This document shows positions 24,201 through 37,445 of a DNA stretch of 64,000 bases, piece by piece. The stretch spans positions 5,780,112 through 5,844,111 of the forward strand of contig OX465107.1 of NCBI GenBank assembly GCA_949987565.1, in the 5' to 3' direction. The stretch's first letter is position 1, and the number at the start of each line of letters is the position of its first letter. This stretch comes from Luidia sarsii (Eukaryota > Echinodermata > Asteroidea > Paxillosida > Luidiidae). A program made the translations under genes and the position numbers. The notes under the pieces are model-generated. The model saw nothing but the letters and a program-made list of their open reading frames with translations, ran no database searches and was not told where the DNA came from.

Positions 24201-24709
24201 CCATCTCCCAGACCTACCAAGAGCATTCCAACGTTGATCACCACCAAACAGGAGCGGCTGCTGCCAGCCGATCCCAGACCCCCAACTCATCGGTCACCAG
24301 CAGCATTGACCAGCCCTACACCCACATCATCCACAATCCGGCCATGCACTCCCCCGGAGACCACCCCCTCAGGCTGGACAAGCCCGGCTCTCCCTTCGGT
24401 CCCCTCCTGCACTCCCCCAACACCCACGCCGAGTACCCATCCAGGCACGAGAAGGTGGAACAGTGGCACCAGCGCAACTCGGAGGCCCTGTCCTGGATGT
24501 CCAGGGGGGTGTCCCACGCCCAGCTCATGCAAGGCCTCAGGGCCGTCACGCCCAACATGATGCACCCAGTCTCGCAGGCTCTGGGCATGCTGAACCCGCA
24601 AGCCCAGGAGCACGTGAACCTCGTCGGGAGCTATGCCCATTCGGCTTACATCCAGAGGAGCAACTCGACCGGCTCACAGTCTATGCAACCGCCCTCATGG
24701 AGAAGCTAA
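21215..24709 (+). CDS. Large C2H2 zinc-finger protein, three coding exons, about 986 aa
   Basis: Coding exons are 21215-21405, 21717-22206 and 22430-24709. The donors (CAG/GTGAGA, CCG/GTGAGT) and acceptors (GCACAG, TTAAAG) give phases 2 and 0 and one continuous frame. Exon 1 encodes a compact 63-residue N-terminus (MPRIGRKGCKPMSPRGYTSA, then HRIYIKKEDVSRWNVIREK and HWLIEVAEQHLR) that I cannot name. Exon 2 holds a long Asp/Glu stretch (about residues 76-135) and a basic end. Exon 3 opens with a basic nuclear-targeting segment (VEKRKRGRKK) and ten tandem C2H2 fingers at about residues 256-534; one linker is the classical TGEKPY, others are variants. Then come a basic proline-rich segment, a His-rich region (about 650-773, many HDH and DHH words) and two to three copies of a roughly 20-residue REVREQxTPIxQxYQEHS repeat (about 779-827). 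It is probably a nuclear DNA-binding regulator; the acidic part may recruit partners and the His-rich part may direct nuclear-speckle localisation or metal binding (inference). A pyrimidine tract and TAG before 21182 suggest a non-coding 5' exon. No orthologue is assigned. Confidence 0.92.
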
Positions 24710-27230
24710 GTTTTCCTCTCTTTTTTTTCCTTCCTAAAGAGGAAAGAAAATATACCTGAAGGCATTAAATGCATTTCAGAGACCCCTATAAGACTGTAAA
24801 ATATAAGGCTGGATATGTCATGATAAACGAACAGAAAGGAAGAACTTGTGAAAGAGGAAAAAAAAGAAGAATGTTTCTATGGTCCCTTTCTGTAAACATT
24901 TAAGATGCACTCCTATAATCCTTAATGAGAGCTTTTTAAAAAGGGTTGTGTAAAGCCCAGCCTGATATTTTACTGTCGTCTTCCAAGGAAAACATACAAG
25001 GTATGTTATGCTAATGTTCGTTTTAAATGAGCCCTTCTATTTTTGTCCCAAAACAAGCTATTTCCTGTTTCTTTTTCGAGAGGGTATTTTCCCTCCAGGA
25101 TTGCGTGGACAAGTAAAGTAACCCTGAGGGTGACACACTGTCCACTGATGTATGAGTGGATGCTCATCCGAATAGTGAAGATTTGTTGATGGCAGGTGGG
25201 ACTTGGAGTCCAATTCCTGGGAACTGTCCCAAGTCTGGTCCTGCCTGGATGTTGTGGGCAGGAGAATGACTTCACTATTGTCATAACACTAGCAGTCGTG
25301 CTCCATCATTACTGCCATTTATAGTCTATACAGATTGTTAGCTTTTTACCGTATCAGCCAAGGTGCATATATTTAGTAGTCAAACTATAGTTTTGCAGCT
25401 GTTGATTTTTTTCATGCAAAGGAAGTCGGATCTGAATCAAATTCAGACCGCTTCTTTATGGTAGACAATGCATTGTAGATTAATGCATGCAAAAGTGTGA
25501 ATGGCTTTTATGATTTCTCACGAAAATGAGAACCCTAATCCCATTGGTAGCAACTTCCAAGGATGGCTTTTGGTGATTGGTCAGTTTGAAAGCCGCAGCA
25601 ACATTGGTACGTACTTGATCTCCCTCTTGAATGTGTAGCCAGATTACAGAATGTGTGGATTTCCGTGCTGAGACTAGCTTCGTACATTGCATTGGAGGTA
25701 TAGTGTCTTGCCTCAGTGATTGATAGATTGGCTTTATGAATGATTGGTGGCATATGATATCGCAGTTTGTGTGCTTAGGTTATATTGATCAGCCTGACAA
25801 GCTTGTTACATGTGTTTAGCATGCAGTTGAGACAGGGAACGAGACAACCCTTGCCCCACCACTACCGGTCATCTTTGCCACTGTTTCCACTGCTGTAGGA
25901 CTTGGATGTGTTCAGAATCGATATGTAATAATTCGTGAGTGGGGTTCATTTGCCGAGCAGGAAAGAAAAGAAAAACAAAACAAAAATGTTGTTCTGTAAA
26001 CAAGTTGTAGTGGCCAATATGTATTTGGCCCACAGGAAGCGAAAGATGCATGGTTCAGTTTAAAACGTATAAGATAGTGTGGATGTTCATGGTAACTTTT
26101 TGTCAGACTTCATAGGAAATGTTACTCCAGTCTCCAGATAAGTTGTGGAAAATGTTTCCCAACACTCCATGTAACTTGCGAGTCTATGTATGTGGAAGTA
26201 TTGCAGCGAAAAATTGCCAGGTTATTGCCATATTATCCAATATATCATTGTGTAACTTAAAGGGTGGAACAGTGTTGTGGAGAAAGTGTTTTGGTGTATG
26301 CATCAATCGGTAGCACACAAGTTGAACAGACGTGCTTGCAAGTCTCTAGAAGCAGAGATACTCGGAGGAAAGAGGTGAGATTCAGTCGTGGTTTGCCCAG
26401 TTTCCATCGAATCATTTGATGCAACTGTACACATACTACGTGTGCTGCAGGACTGCCATTGACAATTCACAGGTGGTTCTGTCAGTAAGTGACCGTGAGT
26501 CATGACATCACAGTCACTTTTGATTGTTCATCCAACATTGACGGCTGCAGAGTAGGTACGACAAACCTTTGATATGTCAAACGGTTCCTTTCTTTGTATT
26601 TTTTTTCTTTTTAAATTGTAGACTTTGGGTCTGACCCCAAGAGAAAAGGTGTTGATATTTTTTCCATGTCTGACATGAGTCTTAAATGTACGGTTCTTTG
26701 TGCATGTCTTTGCTCTAGTGCACTCTAAATGGGACATTTTTGGCATGTAAAATATGCAAGAAATATAAAGGGAATGTTAATTGTGTGTGGTTAAAAAAGA
26801 AGACGAAATCTTCACATAAGTGGTGGTCATGGCATTAATATTTGGTGTGGTTAGCATTGCATAGCAACCTTTGTCTATCCAGATTTGTTTCTTTCTTTCT
26901 TTTTGGTAATTAAGTTTATTATAAGGAGTGAATGGCTATAGATTTAACATGTCTGCCAGGGGTGTATTTGGTTTACCAGTTTCCGAATCATATCGATGAC
27001 GTGCTATTAACCAAGGAGACTAAGATTATCCTGGGATTCATATCCCAAACCACTTCTTACACAACACCATGAGGAATAATTGTTTTGGGGGGCGGGTCAG
27101 AGAAGAAAATTCTGAAATGTAAACCTTACTTGTGCGTATGAAATTGGTGAATGGACCAGTAAGCCGAATGCACCCTCAGTCAGAGAATGCACTTATAATG
27201 TAGATATATAAATGGAGAATAAAAAGGGTG
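24710..27230 (+). other. Probable 3' UTR of the 986-aa zinc-finger gene
   Basis: AT-rich, no exons. ATTAAA at 24764-24769 and AATAAA at 27218-27223 are candidate polyadenylation signals, so the UTR could be about 80 bases or 2.5 kb. Confidence 0.4.
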
Positions 27231-30200
27231 AGAAATTAATATGTAGATGTTTTAACTTTAATATAGCCCTTTTCTAAACCCTGGGTTTGGCTCCAGCTTT
27301 AAAGACGTTTCATACATGTACACCCATTTTAAGGAACCAGCTACCTATTTACATGGTCTTGGCTAGAATTAAAAAGTCAAATAATTTTGTTTTTATAATC
27401 AAGCAAATCAGCATCAACATGAACCCCCAAAAAGCTAACACAGCTTGTATTTTCAGCTTTTGTTTTTGAGGGGGTGGAAGTCTGAGCTGGAGACAGATCT
27501 TGGGTTTTGGAAAAGGGCCCATGTATATGCAGTACATACATATTACCTGAGCCAGCAGTTACTCATATCTGATTCGCTCAAAATTTATTGTCTATAATGT
27601 GTACATTCATGTCAACTTATGTACAGTCTTGTGCTTTACGTTTTTACCTTCCAACGTAACGGATTATATGCAACATGTGATTATGAGTTCTTTGGACAAT
27701 GTTTCCGTTTCCATCTCAGAAAAATATCTATCAGTTTCATACCGCATGTACATGTAAAAAAAAAAGAGGCAATTAGGACAATTCTTTTTGCTTCACTTGG
27801 AAATTACTGCTTGTCAACCTCCTTACTATCCAATCATATGTAAAGCTCCTATGTCATCCAAACATTCTACATGTTCTAGAAGGGGGAAAAAAAGCCTCCC
27901 AAATCTTCTATGTTTTGTGTCTACTCAATGTCAAGAGTTCCTTTCCATCAATGCACCATCAAGATGTATGGCAGACTTTGTAGGCCACCATGGTGATATC
28001 AATTCATTGACACGGATGTGTTATGGCAAAGATTTATGACAGGGAGCAGGATAAAGGCATGGGATGGTATTGAATGTGGCTGAATCGCTCTCCAAAACGA
28101 GATCATTTTGTGCATGGCGGAAGTGGAAACACTAGTCTGGCCACAAGGCACTGCTGTGTACTGCATTTACATGTTTTAGCAATGTAGTTAGTGTAATTTT
28201 ACTGTAAGATATATCTGTACATGTACAAGCAGTCAAACTGTGTTTGTGCTTTATAATTGTCTTTTACCGCGTTAGGTCAAACCGTATTTAAAGAGTAAAA
28301 AAAAGTTACTTTGAATGCATTTACTGTATCCAGAAGCACTAGATTGAAAAATCTCCTTCCAGCTTGTTATTCTCCAAAACTTCTATTAGTTTTTTAAGTG
28401 CCTGTTTTTGTTCTGAATTTCGTTTGCCACAATTTCTTACAAATCCTATTCCAGTGTTCGATATGCCAAATGAGTCTATTTATTACACATTAATGCTTGC
28501 TCAAAGAGTTCCAACTGAAAGAGAAACAAAACCAACCTAACAAATGCCTTGATGTTGCCATTAATGTTTAATTAATGTTAATTAATGTTTGCGAGCTTCC
28601 TGTTGTCACAGAGATAGTAACATTGTGCTTGTATCAGTGATTTGTAGGGCCAGATACATTGTAGAAATGAGGAGAAAGAATTTAGTTATATCTGGTTATT
28701 AATTCAAAGTGGCGCAAGAGTTCTATTACAGCTACAGAGTATGTTACATTTAAACAAGCTAAAGCACTTGGTACAGAAAACTCCATAAAGAGGTTCAAAG
28801 AGTCTTAATTTTGAGCAATTCTTATTTAGGTTTGAAAGATATCCATTTGGGACAAGACATCTGCATATAGCAAAATCAATTTGATTAATTAATTTTGATG
28901 AAGTGCAGATGCACAAAAAGTCAGCCTCACCTTGAGCAATAGAAGGTTGAAAAAATGTCTATTTTCTTGCTTTATTTTGCCAAGCAGCTTGAACCTAGTA
29001 GCATAAGCGTGAAATGTAATTAGTTATGCACTTATTTTTCTCATATGAATGTGTTTACTTTGCCGTAATTGCAAAGAAAACAACACTGATTGTTTGGTTA
29101 TTCAGAAATTCCTTCTGTTTTCTAAAGAACTGACTGGCAGCTTCAACTGAATTTGGAAGTTTCATGTTTATGCATCATTGGGAGTGGTCAAAGAATCAGT
29201 TACAATTATTTTTATTAATCACATTTGTTTTAGTGTTTGTTTACTCCAAGTCTTTTCTGCCGTAAAATGCAAACTCAAAAGATACCCTTTTTTCCTCTGC
29301 AATTTTTTCTATACGAAGATACTAGGATATTTTTGCTGAGTTTACCAAAGTATTTTTTAAAGAATTCCCTGCAATAATGATTGTGAACAGAAAAAGGTAC
29401 TTTTAAACAAATGTCTCTGAGACACTAAGTGTTTACATTGATTGAAGTTGATTTGATCACGATTTGCAAACATACCCTGAGATTGAGGACCCATTTCAGT
29501 GGCTACCGTAGGCATGTTTTGCAGGTCAAACCTTGCATGCAGCTGGTTACCATCCAAAGATTAACCTTGGTGCTTTTTTAATGAAGGCTTTGCAAAGTTG
29601 TGACATTTACTTTATATTTCTTAGTGTGTATTACCCTATATAGACACTTTTGACACCCATTTCTCTCTCAAAGACTGAAATGTAATGTTACTTGTACAAA
29701 AGGGCCCCTTTCAAAAGAAGGAATTTGTCAACTTCCTGTTTAAAATCAGTTCTCGCCGCCCTTCAAAGTGCACTTTTCTGATAACATTTAATTGTACATT
29801 CCTGTAGAATGTAACAAATAGCTTATTCAATGGTGGATTATGTCAAAATAATGTGCTTGGGGATTCCCTTACTTTAGTTCATACGATACCTTAACGTTAA
29901 AGAATAGGCAGAAACTGTGCAAAAAAAAGGCATAAAAGAATGGGCCAAGCCTTGTGTGAGAGCCCTGTAGGGCTAGGTATGCAATGTACGAGTGCTTCTT
30001 TCACCAAGTACTAATGGAAGGGAACTATTACTGACAGCATGGCTTTTAGCCACAACTCTGAATACTGTTTGTGATGAGGCAAGTGTAATTCGTGCTTGTC
30101 ATGGAATAATTAACTGCATGGATTTGTTAAGCTTGCATCTGTAAATGCTCCCACGTCCCCTACCCCTGAGTCAGACTAGCTCCCGTAACACTGGCAGTGA

Positions 30201-33200
30201 CCCATCGATCAGCAAATTCTAGAAGAAAATGCACATGCCAATGTACCTTTGAATATCAAAAGTAATGCCTTTGACGACACAATTGAGTCATTTATATGCA
30301 CTTTTTTCACTGCCATTGGAGTGACATATCTCCTATTGGAGAGAGCTGATTCACATGAAAACATTAGCTTAATAATGAGATGGGCCAATTCCTCAATGGG
30401 AAAAATGGCAAGCTTAAAGATGGATCCTAAACATTGAGAACATTCCATGTAGCCTTTAAGCACGATGAAGAATCTAACTGCCTTTTTTCTGAACTTCTCA
30501 AATTACTTATTCACTTAAGATTAAATATTTTAAGTACATTTGTAATATTTTTTCATTTTTTAACTTTTAAGTTGAAGTCATTACATTGGTTTCAACCTGA
30601 TCTCTACATGATTGATCACTTTCAGTCAAAATTAAGCAACATTGTTATATCAGCCTGAAAATGAGTTATTCGGACACAAATTTTACAAGGATTAATTAGG
30701 TTTTCAAGTTTTCAAAGGTCATTGTGGAAACCACATTGAATACAGTGGATAAACCTGTCATGAACTAATGTATAAACATACTTAGTTGTAACTGAAGTTG
30801 GTTTAGCAGATGCAAATTCTGAACATGTTTACCAATTTCCATGGGTATTTTCTGATATTTTTTGCCAATATTTCTTGATTTAGTTGTGATTTGATTTTCC
30901 TTATTTGCATTGATATGGCCCTCAGTTGAGAGGGGGTCATTCAGTAATAGTTACTTTCAGTCTGATCGATACTGTGGGTTATGAATACTTCCACGATGGA
31001 TTAATCGGGAAATAATTTGGAATGTAAAATCCACCTTTGTTTGTAGTGACAAACACATTTTTAAAAATCATACATCTTTTAAAGGTGTATGCACATAGCT
31101 TAAGACAAAATAGTTATTGTACCCCTAATTATGGCAGATTGATTTATTACATGTAAATTGTTTTGTACAGTGCTCACCTTTCCATCAAACATGGCTCAAT
31201 GCTTTCCATTTTTTTAGCTGTTGAAAACAGATGATATTGTTAAAGCGTTTTAATGTTGTTAATTCATGCTGATTCATTTGCACATGCAGGCAGCATGTGC
31301 ACCCAGTTCCAGCATGGAGGGATGCTACTGTAAAAAATGTAACCAAGAAAATCTTTGAGTTGAGTTGGTATGCAGCTCTTCGTAGAAGCTTGCCTGCTTC
31401 CAAAGGCCATATCACAGTGTGTTTTTTCCCAGTGTGCTCCGCAACCCCCCTCGGTACCAATCTGGCTTATCAAGAAAACATGTCAAACCCTTATGCATAT
31501 TCAAGGGGGCTTGGGCCAAGTACGTGCAAGCCTTAATTTGCCGTGTCTAAAACTCACGGGCCGCCCAATGGAGCACCACCTTGTATGCTGGTCAGGCAGC
31601 CCCCTCATTCATTTTACTAAATGTCTCGGCAACTTCCACATTTTGGCAATTTCGTATTATAATGCAAGCTTAAAGCACAACAAATTGTATAACTACATTT
31701 ATCAAAAAAAATATGCATATTGTATTTCAGTATGACTCAAAAGCAATTTGATACTACAAATTATGGTCCAACCATTGATTGCCTATTTTATGCACTTGTA
31801 TTGCAATAAGTGTTTAATTGATGTACTTTTTACTAAAGGTTTTCTTTTATATGGTATCTACTTCACTTACACCCCAATGGCCTTTTAAAAATGAACTTGA
31901 CAACTCACTGAAATCTGTTCAGCTATAAAAAAGGGGCTAGCTGTACAGTTTGCCCATGCAGAGCCCTCATGAATATCTATTATTTATAAGAAGCAAGCTT
32001 TAGTTTTAGAAAATTGAAACAAACAATGATCCCATTAATTAGCTCTTTGTACTTGACAAATAGGGAAAAGACTTCTCCAATTCTATATTTTGAAATGGGC
32101 ATTGGGCATGACGGTCCTAAATGCGAATAATACCCAGGAATCCAGGATAGCATTGGTAATGTTAGACAAACAGTGCATCAATCTTCCCTTATTCTGAGTG
32201 AGATAATTGTGGACAGGTCAGGCTACCTGACTGTTCAACCACTATGAGATTTCTTAAAGGTGTCCTTCCAAAGGTTCTTAGGTTATGTGATAAAACTTAT
32301 ATTTTTATGAAGACGTTATATTGCTACCTTCCTCATTTTCATTTGTATGAGGAAGGAGCAGGACTTTATTACAGTAAACAGTACATTTATTATTTGTTAT
32401 TATTTTTTTGCAGTGGTCTGAAATTGACTCAAAACTAATATGCCAAATACCATGTATAATTTGCTTCATACACTAAGTGGTATAACCCCATCTTTCGTAA
32501 AGTTCAGCTGTTACTAAGAAAAATCCAACTTTCAAGTTAAAAATCAAATATGGATCTTTATCAAATGTTTCTTTGCCAAATTATCGTCAATATGTTTTAA
32601 CGAAAGACACAAGATTATATATATGCATGAAGTACTAGCAGCTTAACCGTTATATTGACTTGTAAGGGGGAAAACTAGCATGTTCCAAAAATCTACATAT
32701 TTAATCATATTTATAAAATTCAATTTATTTAACAAAATAATACTTCTGGAAAGCTTTATGTAGTAGAATAAAAGTCAATAAATGCCATGAGTGTTGCGCC
32801 AAACTTGTCTGGTTTTGAATTGAATATGTATTGCTGTAATCTATTTGTTGTTTTTTTGTGGAGGGGTGTCAATTTGAAGAAAATGTGACTGAGACCAAAT
32901 CCAAACCTACCCTTCACCGTGTATCAACCAGGGTTGTCACGTCTTGCACATCATCCATTATTATTATTATAAATTTTGTATTATTATTATTATTTTATTC
33001 ATCCCATTCAATTTACAACTCTTACAACATGGGCAAGGGAGAGACACAAGCAAAAACAATTGCTGTGGCCAGTGACCTGTCACTCCGCATCAAGCAGTGA
33101 ATAAAAACTATGAAGTAAACAAATATAAATTGAATAAATAAGTATAAATTAATATAACAAGTACATATTTGAAAAAACAACTGAAAAAACATTGCTTGAT

Positions 33201-33540
33201 TAAAAAAAAAGCACAGTGGAATAGTAGATGGATAGATTAAGAGGAGAGAATACTGTTCCTAAGAGTGGCAAGTAAAGATGAAAAGGGCTGTACAACAATA
33301 CCATTGCGAATTCTTCAGAAAGATAGTCGAGGGAAAACAAAGAGACAAGATAAATGACACTGACAGTGACAGCAATAATCTCCTTCCCTGGACAGTTGGC
33401 TCAAGACAGTGCCTTGGGGAGGAATCTGAGGTGTTTTTTTGTTGGAGTAGGTTGCGTCCAAGTGGTTCCCAACCGGTTCTTATTTACGCCCACTCACTCC
33501 GCACGGTGGAAAGCGAAACGCACGTGCTTTAAAAGTAAAC
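27231..33540. other. Quiet AT-rich intergenic stretch
   Basis: Unlike the flanks, it has few mobile elements or long simple repeats. I see a TTA-rich tract at about 32959-33000 followed by sequence resembling the tail of a dispersed repeat, but no coding exon. Confidence 0.45.
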
Positions 33541-33569
33541 ATTGTCAAGCGTGCTAACTGCTACTGCTA

Positions 33570-33612
33570 TACTGGTAATACTAGTAGTAGTACTACTACT
33601 AGTACTAGTAGG
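33570..33612. repeat. AGT/ACT trinucleotide repeat
   Basis: CTAGTAGTAGTACTACTACT and similar words, same composition as 121-560. Confidence 0.85.
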
Positions 33613-34004
33613 CAGTGGTAGGTATTCGAGGAGCAACATTTTGCGTACGAACGGAAGCCCTCACATTTCGAAAGGCATGCAAGTTAAATGGACACGCACC
33701 TTCCAATTTTCGAAGGCATACAATTCAAAATGTACCCAAGTTCCTTCCCGAGATGGCATAAGCACTAGAACTAGGTGGGAAATTAACATATAACAAGTTG
33801 GTCAGGTAATGTTGGTGCATACATTAGTATAGTAGTAGTGCAGACGACTTGAAATGCATGCAATAAAATGCATATCTTCCTGATGTAACTGTCCGCAAAT
33901 GTTTTTGGACAGACCCCGGCCGTCCCCCACCCACAACAAAATACGCTTACATATTGCTAAAAAAAATCCCAGGAGGAATAGTGAAGTGTTAGTAACCTAC
34001 CGTC

Positions 34005-34165
34005 ATGCCTGGCGTCACGTGCGTACGGAAACGTCCAGCCGACAGCCCGTCCCACTTTGACTCGGTCTGATGACGTCAGTGACGTCACGGGTCGAAGTGA
34101 CCGCGCCGGCCGTTTCCACCTTTCCTTGGCTCTGGCTCAGGCTCGGGCTCGGGCTCTGGCTGACG
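34005..34165. promoter_or_regulatory. CpG-rich patch with two CRE palindromes and an E-box
   Basis: Contains two full CRE sites TGACGTCA at 34071-34078 and 34080-34087, separated by one base, and the E-box CACGTG at 34016-34021, in a CpG-rich island within AT-rich DNA (CGCGCCGGCCG follows, then GGCTCGGGCTCGGGCTC). Such a cluster is typical of CREB/ATF- and USF-type promoters. On the minus strand an ATGACG/GTAGGT at about 34002-34013 could be a start codon followed at once by a splice donor, but no further exon was found. Direction and gene are unknown. Confidence 0.45.
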
Positions 34166-35408
34166 CACCTGGTTCATAATTATAGACACACGCAGCTTGG
34201 TGAAATGGGGCTACATGTACTACCTTGAAACAGAGGTTCTGTTCAGCGCTGAATAAGAGAACTCGATGCCGTTTTTGAAATGGGCTTAGGCTCGGGCTTA
34301 GGCCTAGGCCTCGGTCATACTTATTTTATGTATCATCGTTATAATATCACAGGCATCTGAAGAAAAAACCCCAAGCGTTTGACCCCAGTTTCTTGGGGAA
34401 TACCCTATCGAGCCAACAAACCTTCAAATTCGGAAACAACCCATAACCTGGATGCTCAGGTTTTGTCAGACCTTGCTCCGTGGTCAGACGGAGAAGAAGC
34501 ATGAGCCCGATCCCAAGCCTCCATTTCGAAAACGGCCATAGTTTCCAACATTAGAGAAAAACAAAAAAACGAAGCCTAAGCCTGGGCCCAAGCCGCGGTT
34601 TAGAAAAGGACTTAGGCCTGTCTATATGGCTGCGTCGCTCGTCATTGCTTGTTGTTTCAATGGGTTTAAACGCTACGGGTGCAAGTAGTTATTCGAGACG
34701 TATTATTGCACGTCCCAACTACGTTTCTGCCCAACCCTGGCTCAACTAGGCCAATAGGGCCTACGTCTGGGCCTATCCATAGAGTTATTTACTGTACAGA
34801 ACCCATTCCCGATTTTACGATGATTTTGCTTTTGCTTGTGTCTGACATAGTCGGAGCACAGACGCAGTTGGGAAGTGACAGAAAAATCCCGAGCCATTTA
34901 AAGACAACTACTAGAGGACCAATCTTACCTCAAACCCTAGATACTTCTACCCAAGAATTCCTTCTAAACGATAGAACAGTGAACAAATACAAGCTAAAAA
35001 CACTGTCACATTCAGAATAAACAGTATTTCACCACTCCATGGTAATAACTTCCAGAATTTGTTTTCCGTGGCCAAAATATGCATGGTTAATAAATTCTGA
35101 AATTCTTCCACTAACTTAAACATTTGAGTCATTCGTTTTGCCACCTGTTCTCAGCTGAAGTTTTTCTGTATTATGCATGAGTGGCATTAAGCCGCCATTA
35201 ATACAGATTGTGTGCACGCTACAGAAATACCATTGTGACAAAAAGAATGGATGATTGTAGTTTACATTTGTAGGGCAAACCAAGATTCAAGGAAAACAAG
35301 TCTTAAATTTTTTTGGGGAAAATGTCATCACAACAAGAGAAAAAAACAGGGTAGAAGCGAACAGGAATCACAGGAACAGACAAATTCCCACAAAAAAACC
35401 ACCACCGG
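34166..35408. other. Non-coding stretch before the assembly gap
   Basis: Several GGCTTAGGCCT/GGCCTAGG words near 34285-34310 and 34570-34620. No supported exon. Confidence 0.4.
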
Positions 35409-35608
35409 NNNNNNNNNNNNNNNNNNNNNNNNNNNNNNNNNNNNNNNNNNNNNNNNNNNNNNNNNNNNNNNNNNNNNNNNNNNNNNNNNNNNNNNNNNNN
35501 NNNNNNNNNNNNNNNNNNNNNNNNNNNNNNNNNNNNNNNNNNNNNNNNNNNNNNNNNNNNNNNNNNNNNNNNNNNNNNNNNNNNNNNNNNNNNNNNNNNN
35601 NNNNNNNN
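35409..35608. other. Assembly gap (200 N)
   Basis: Exactly 200 N bases, a placeholder of conventional size, so the true distance is unknown. It is bordered on the right by TACATG repeat (35672-35712), a likely cause of the break. Confidence 0.99.
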
Positions 35609-35671
35609 AAGCATTGGCCCACACAATTACCGTACATCCCTACAAAAAGCAGCCAAGTTACCCTGCTCAGT

Positions 35672-35712
35672 CATGTACATGTACATCAGAACATGTACAT
35701 GTACACGCACCG
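35672..35712. repeat. (TGTACA)n simple repeat beside the gap
   Basis: Two TACATGTACAT blocks separated by CAGAA. Confidence 0.8.
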
Positions 35713-37080
35713 GTGTAGGGTGTATACACACATAACAATATGAATATGATACAGTATGTACACGCTTGTTTTGTTTTTTTACTTGACTCCTGAATTCAAG
35801 TGCGCACAAGTGGCAATGCACTGCATTAAGAGCCGGAGCAGAATTAAGCCAGGGCTACGGATGTGGCTACACACCAGCCACAGCCATTGCCATGAGGATA
35901 CACTAGCAGCTGTCACTTATTCAAATTGGGCCCCAAGATACTAGATCAGTGATCACTCTCCTCTTCAATCTTAAATAAATGTAGATAGGAACAGGAAAAG
36001 ATGGTAGGAATGGGACTCATACAATATGTACAGTATGTAAGTGCATGCCAGCCCAGGGGGCATGTACCGGTAAACGCACATCCATTTTGCTTTAAATACA
36101 CTGTATGCATGTTCTTGCATGCAATGATATGTATGTATTTTCAACATTGGTCCAAGACTGCTGGTTTATGCACTACTGTATACTATACATGTACACACGG
36201 GCATTGGTGTTTGTGTGATGCATGCAATGACTGTGCATGTGCAGTTTTCACCTCCCTGAGGAAGAATACAGAAGCATAAATAAAACCACACAACAAATTT
36301 TCCTTCTAGAAAAAATATGCTTTGAGGCAACAATGCCATTTGGTCCATGTACTGTACCGTAGACACACACACACACACACACACACACGTAGACAAGCAC
36401 ATGGACATCACATGTGCGTCACATGTGTGTCACATGTACGTCACATGCATCATGGCTGCAAACCCACACTGAATAATAATCCGAGTTGCATGTACTCTTC
36501 AAGGGCAAAGACAATTGACAAATACAGAATCCGGCATCAATTTAGGTAAAAACGTGCTCAGGGCGGCAGACTGGTGATCTTGCATTTGACACAAATCCGC
36601 CTCCTCCTCCGCCTCCTCCTCCTCCTCCTCTTGGTCTCCGTTGTCTTCCTTTTTTTGATCGGCTTGCGCTCATTTCTGTTTGTCATTGCCCATTCCGGTC
36701 GTGTCTGACTCAGGCAGGCTGCAATCACCGAGCAGAGACACTAACCTAAGCCGCTAGCCGTTTAAATGCTGCTGGGCCAAAGCTTAGGCCTATACCTATC
36801 CTTTAACTCTTTTTTTTTTTTTTTTTTTTTTTATAGAAAAAGTCAAAAAAAAAGTAGACAGAAAAAGAGAGACAGGGAAGGAGGGAGGGAGGGAGGGAGA
36901 GGGGACAATTCGTGGCAGCGATCTTTCATTTACATCCGAGGAGCAGGAGGAGGGGAGAGGGTGAATAGGCCTTGTATCTTTCATCAAAGTGAACAATGCC
37001 TGTGGAATTAAAAAGTAAGCGAGCACACGTGCTGCCCTCCTCTGACTTTGACTGATCCCCAGAATATTGCCCGGGATGTG
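35713..37080. other. Non-coding stretch with several microsatellites
   Basis: (CA)n at 36362-36388, CACATG words at 36400-36450, CCT/GGA triplets at about 36600-36632, poly-T at 36811-36832 and GGGA repeats at 36879-36900. An arginine-rich minus-strand frame over the triplets is repeat-driven. Confidence 0.5.
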
Positions 37081-37129
37081 ATTTTCTAGCTATTCATCAG
37101 AGATCATTTTTTCCCCCCCTTCCTTCTGT

Positions 37130-37215
37130 CTTTCTTTCTTTCTCGTCAGTGTGTGTGCAGCATTGCTCCTCGTTCTCTCTCTCTCCCCCTCTCCCTCCCC
37201 TCCCCTCCCCTCCCC
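37130..37215. repeat. Short polypyrimidine tract
   Basis: TTTCT and CTCTCC/CCCCTCC words on the plus strand. Confidence 0.7.
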
Positions 37216-37445
37216 TTGAGCTTGTCAGCGCAACGAGCCAATTGCAGCTGCATGCGTCCGAGCGTGATGGAACTCTCCCGGTGCATGCTCTGAATGATCT
37301 TGACACACGGTGGCTATTAGGCGTAATGGTTTACCCAGGGACAGCACAGACTGGACGGGTCCCGTGGGGAGGCAAGGAGGAGGGGAGGGGTAGGGGGTTT
37401 CTTCTTCTTTACGACCAACGATGACAAGGTTGATGTGATTGCCCA

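Noticed and set aside
35409..35608. Frames of X residues spanning the gap
   Set aside because: They are translation through N bases.
36590..36700. Arginine-rich minus-strand peptide (MTNRNERKPIKKRK followed by poly-Arg)
   Set aside because: The arginines come from a GGA/CCT microsatellite; there is no splice or conservation evidence.
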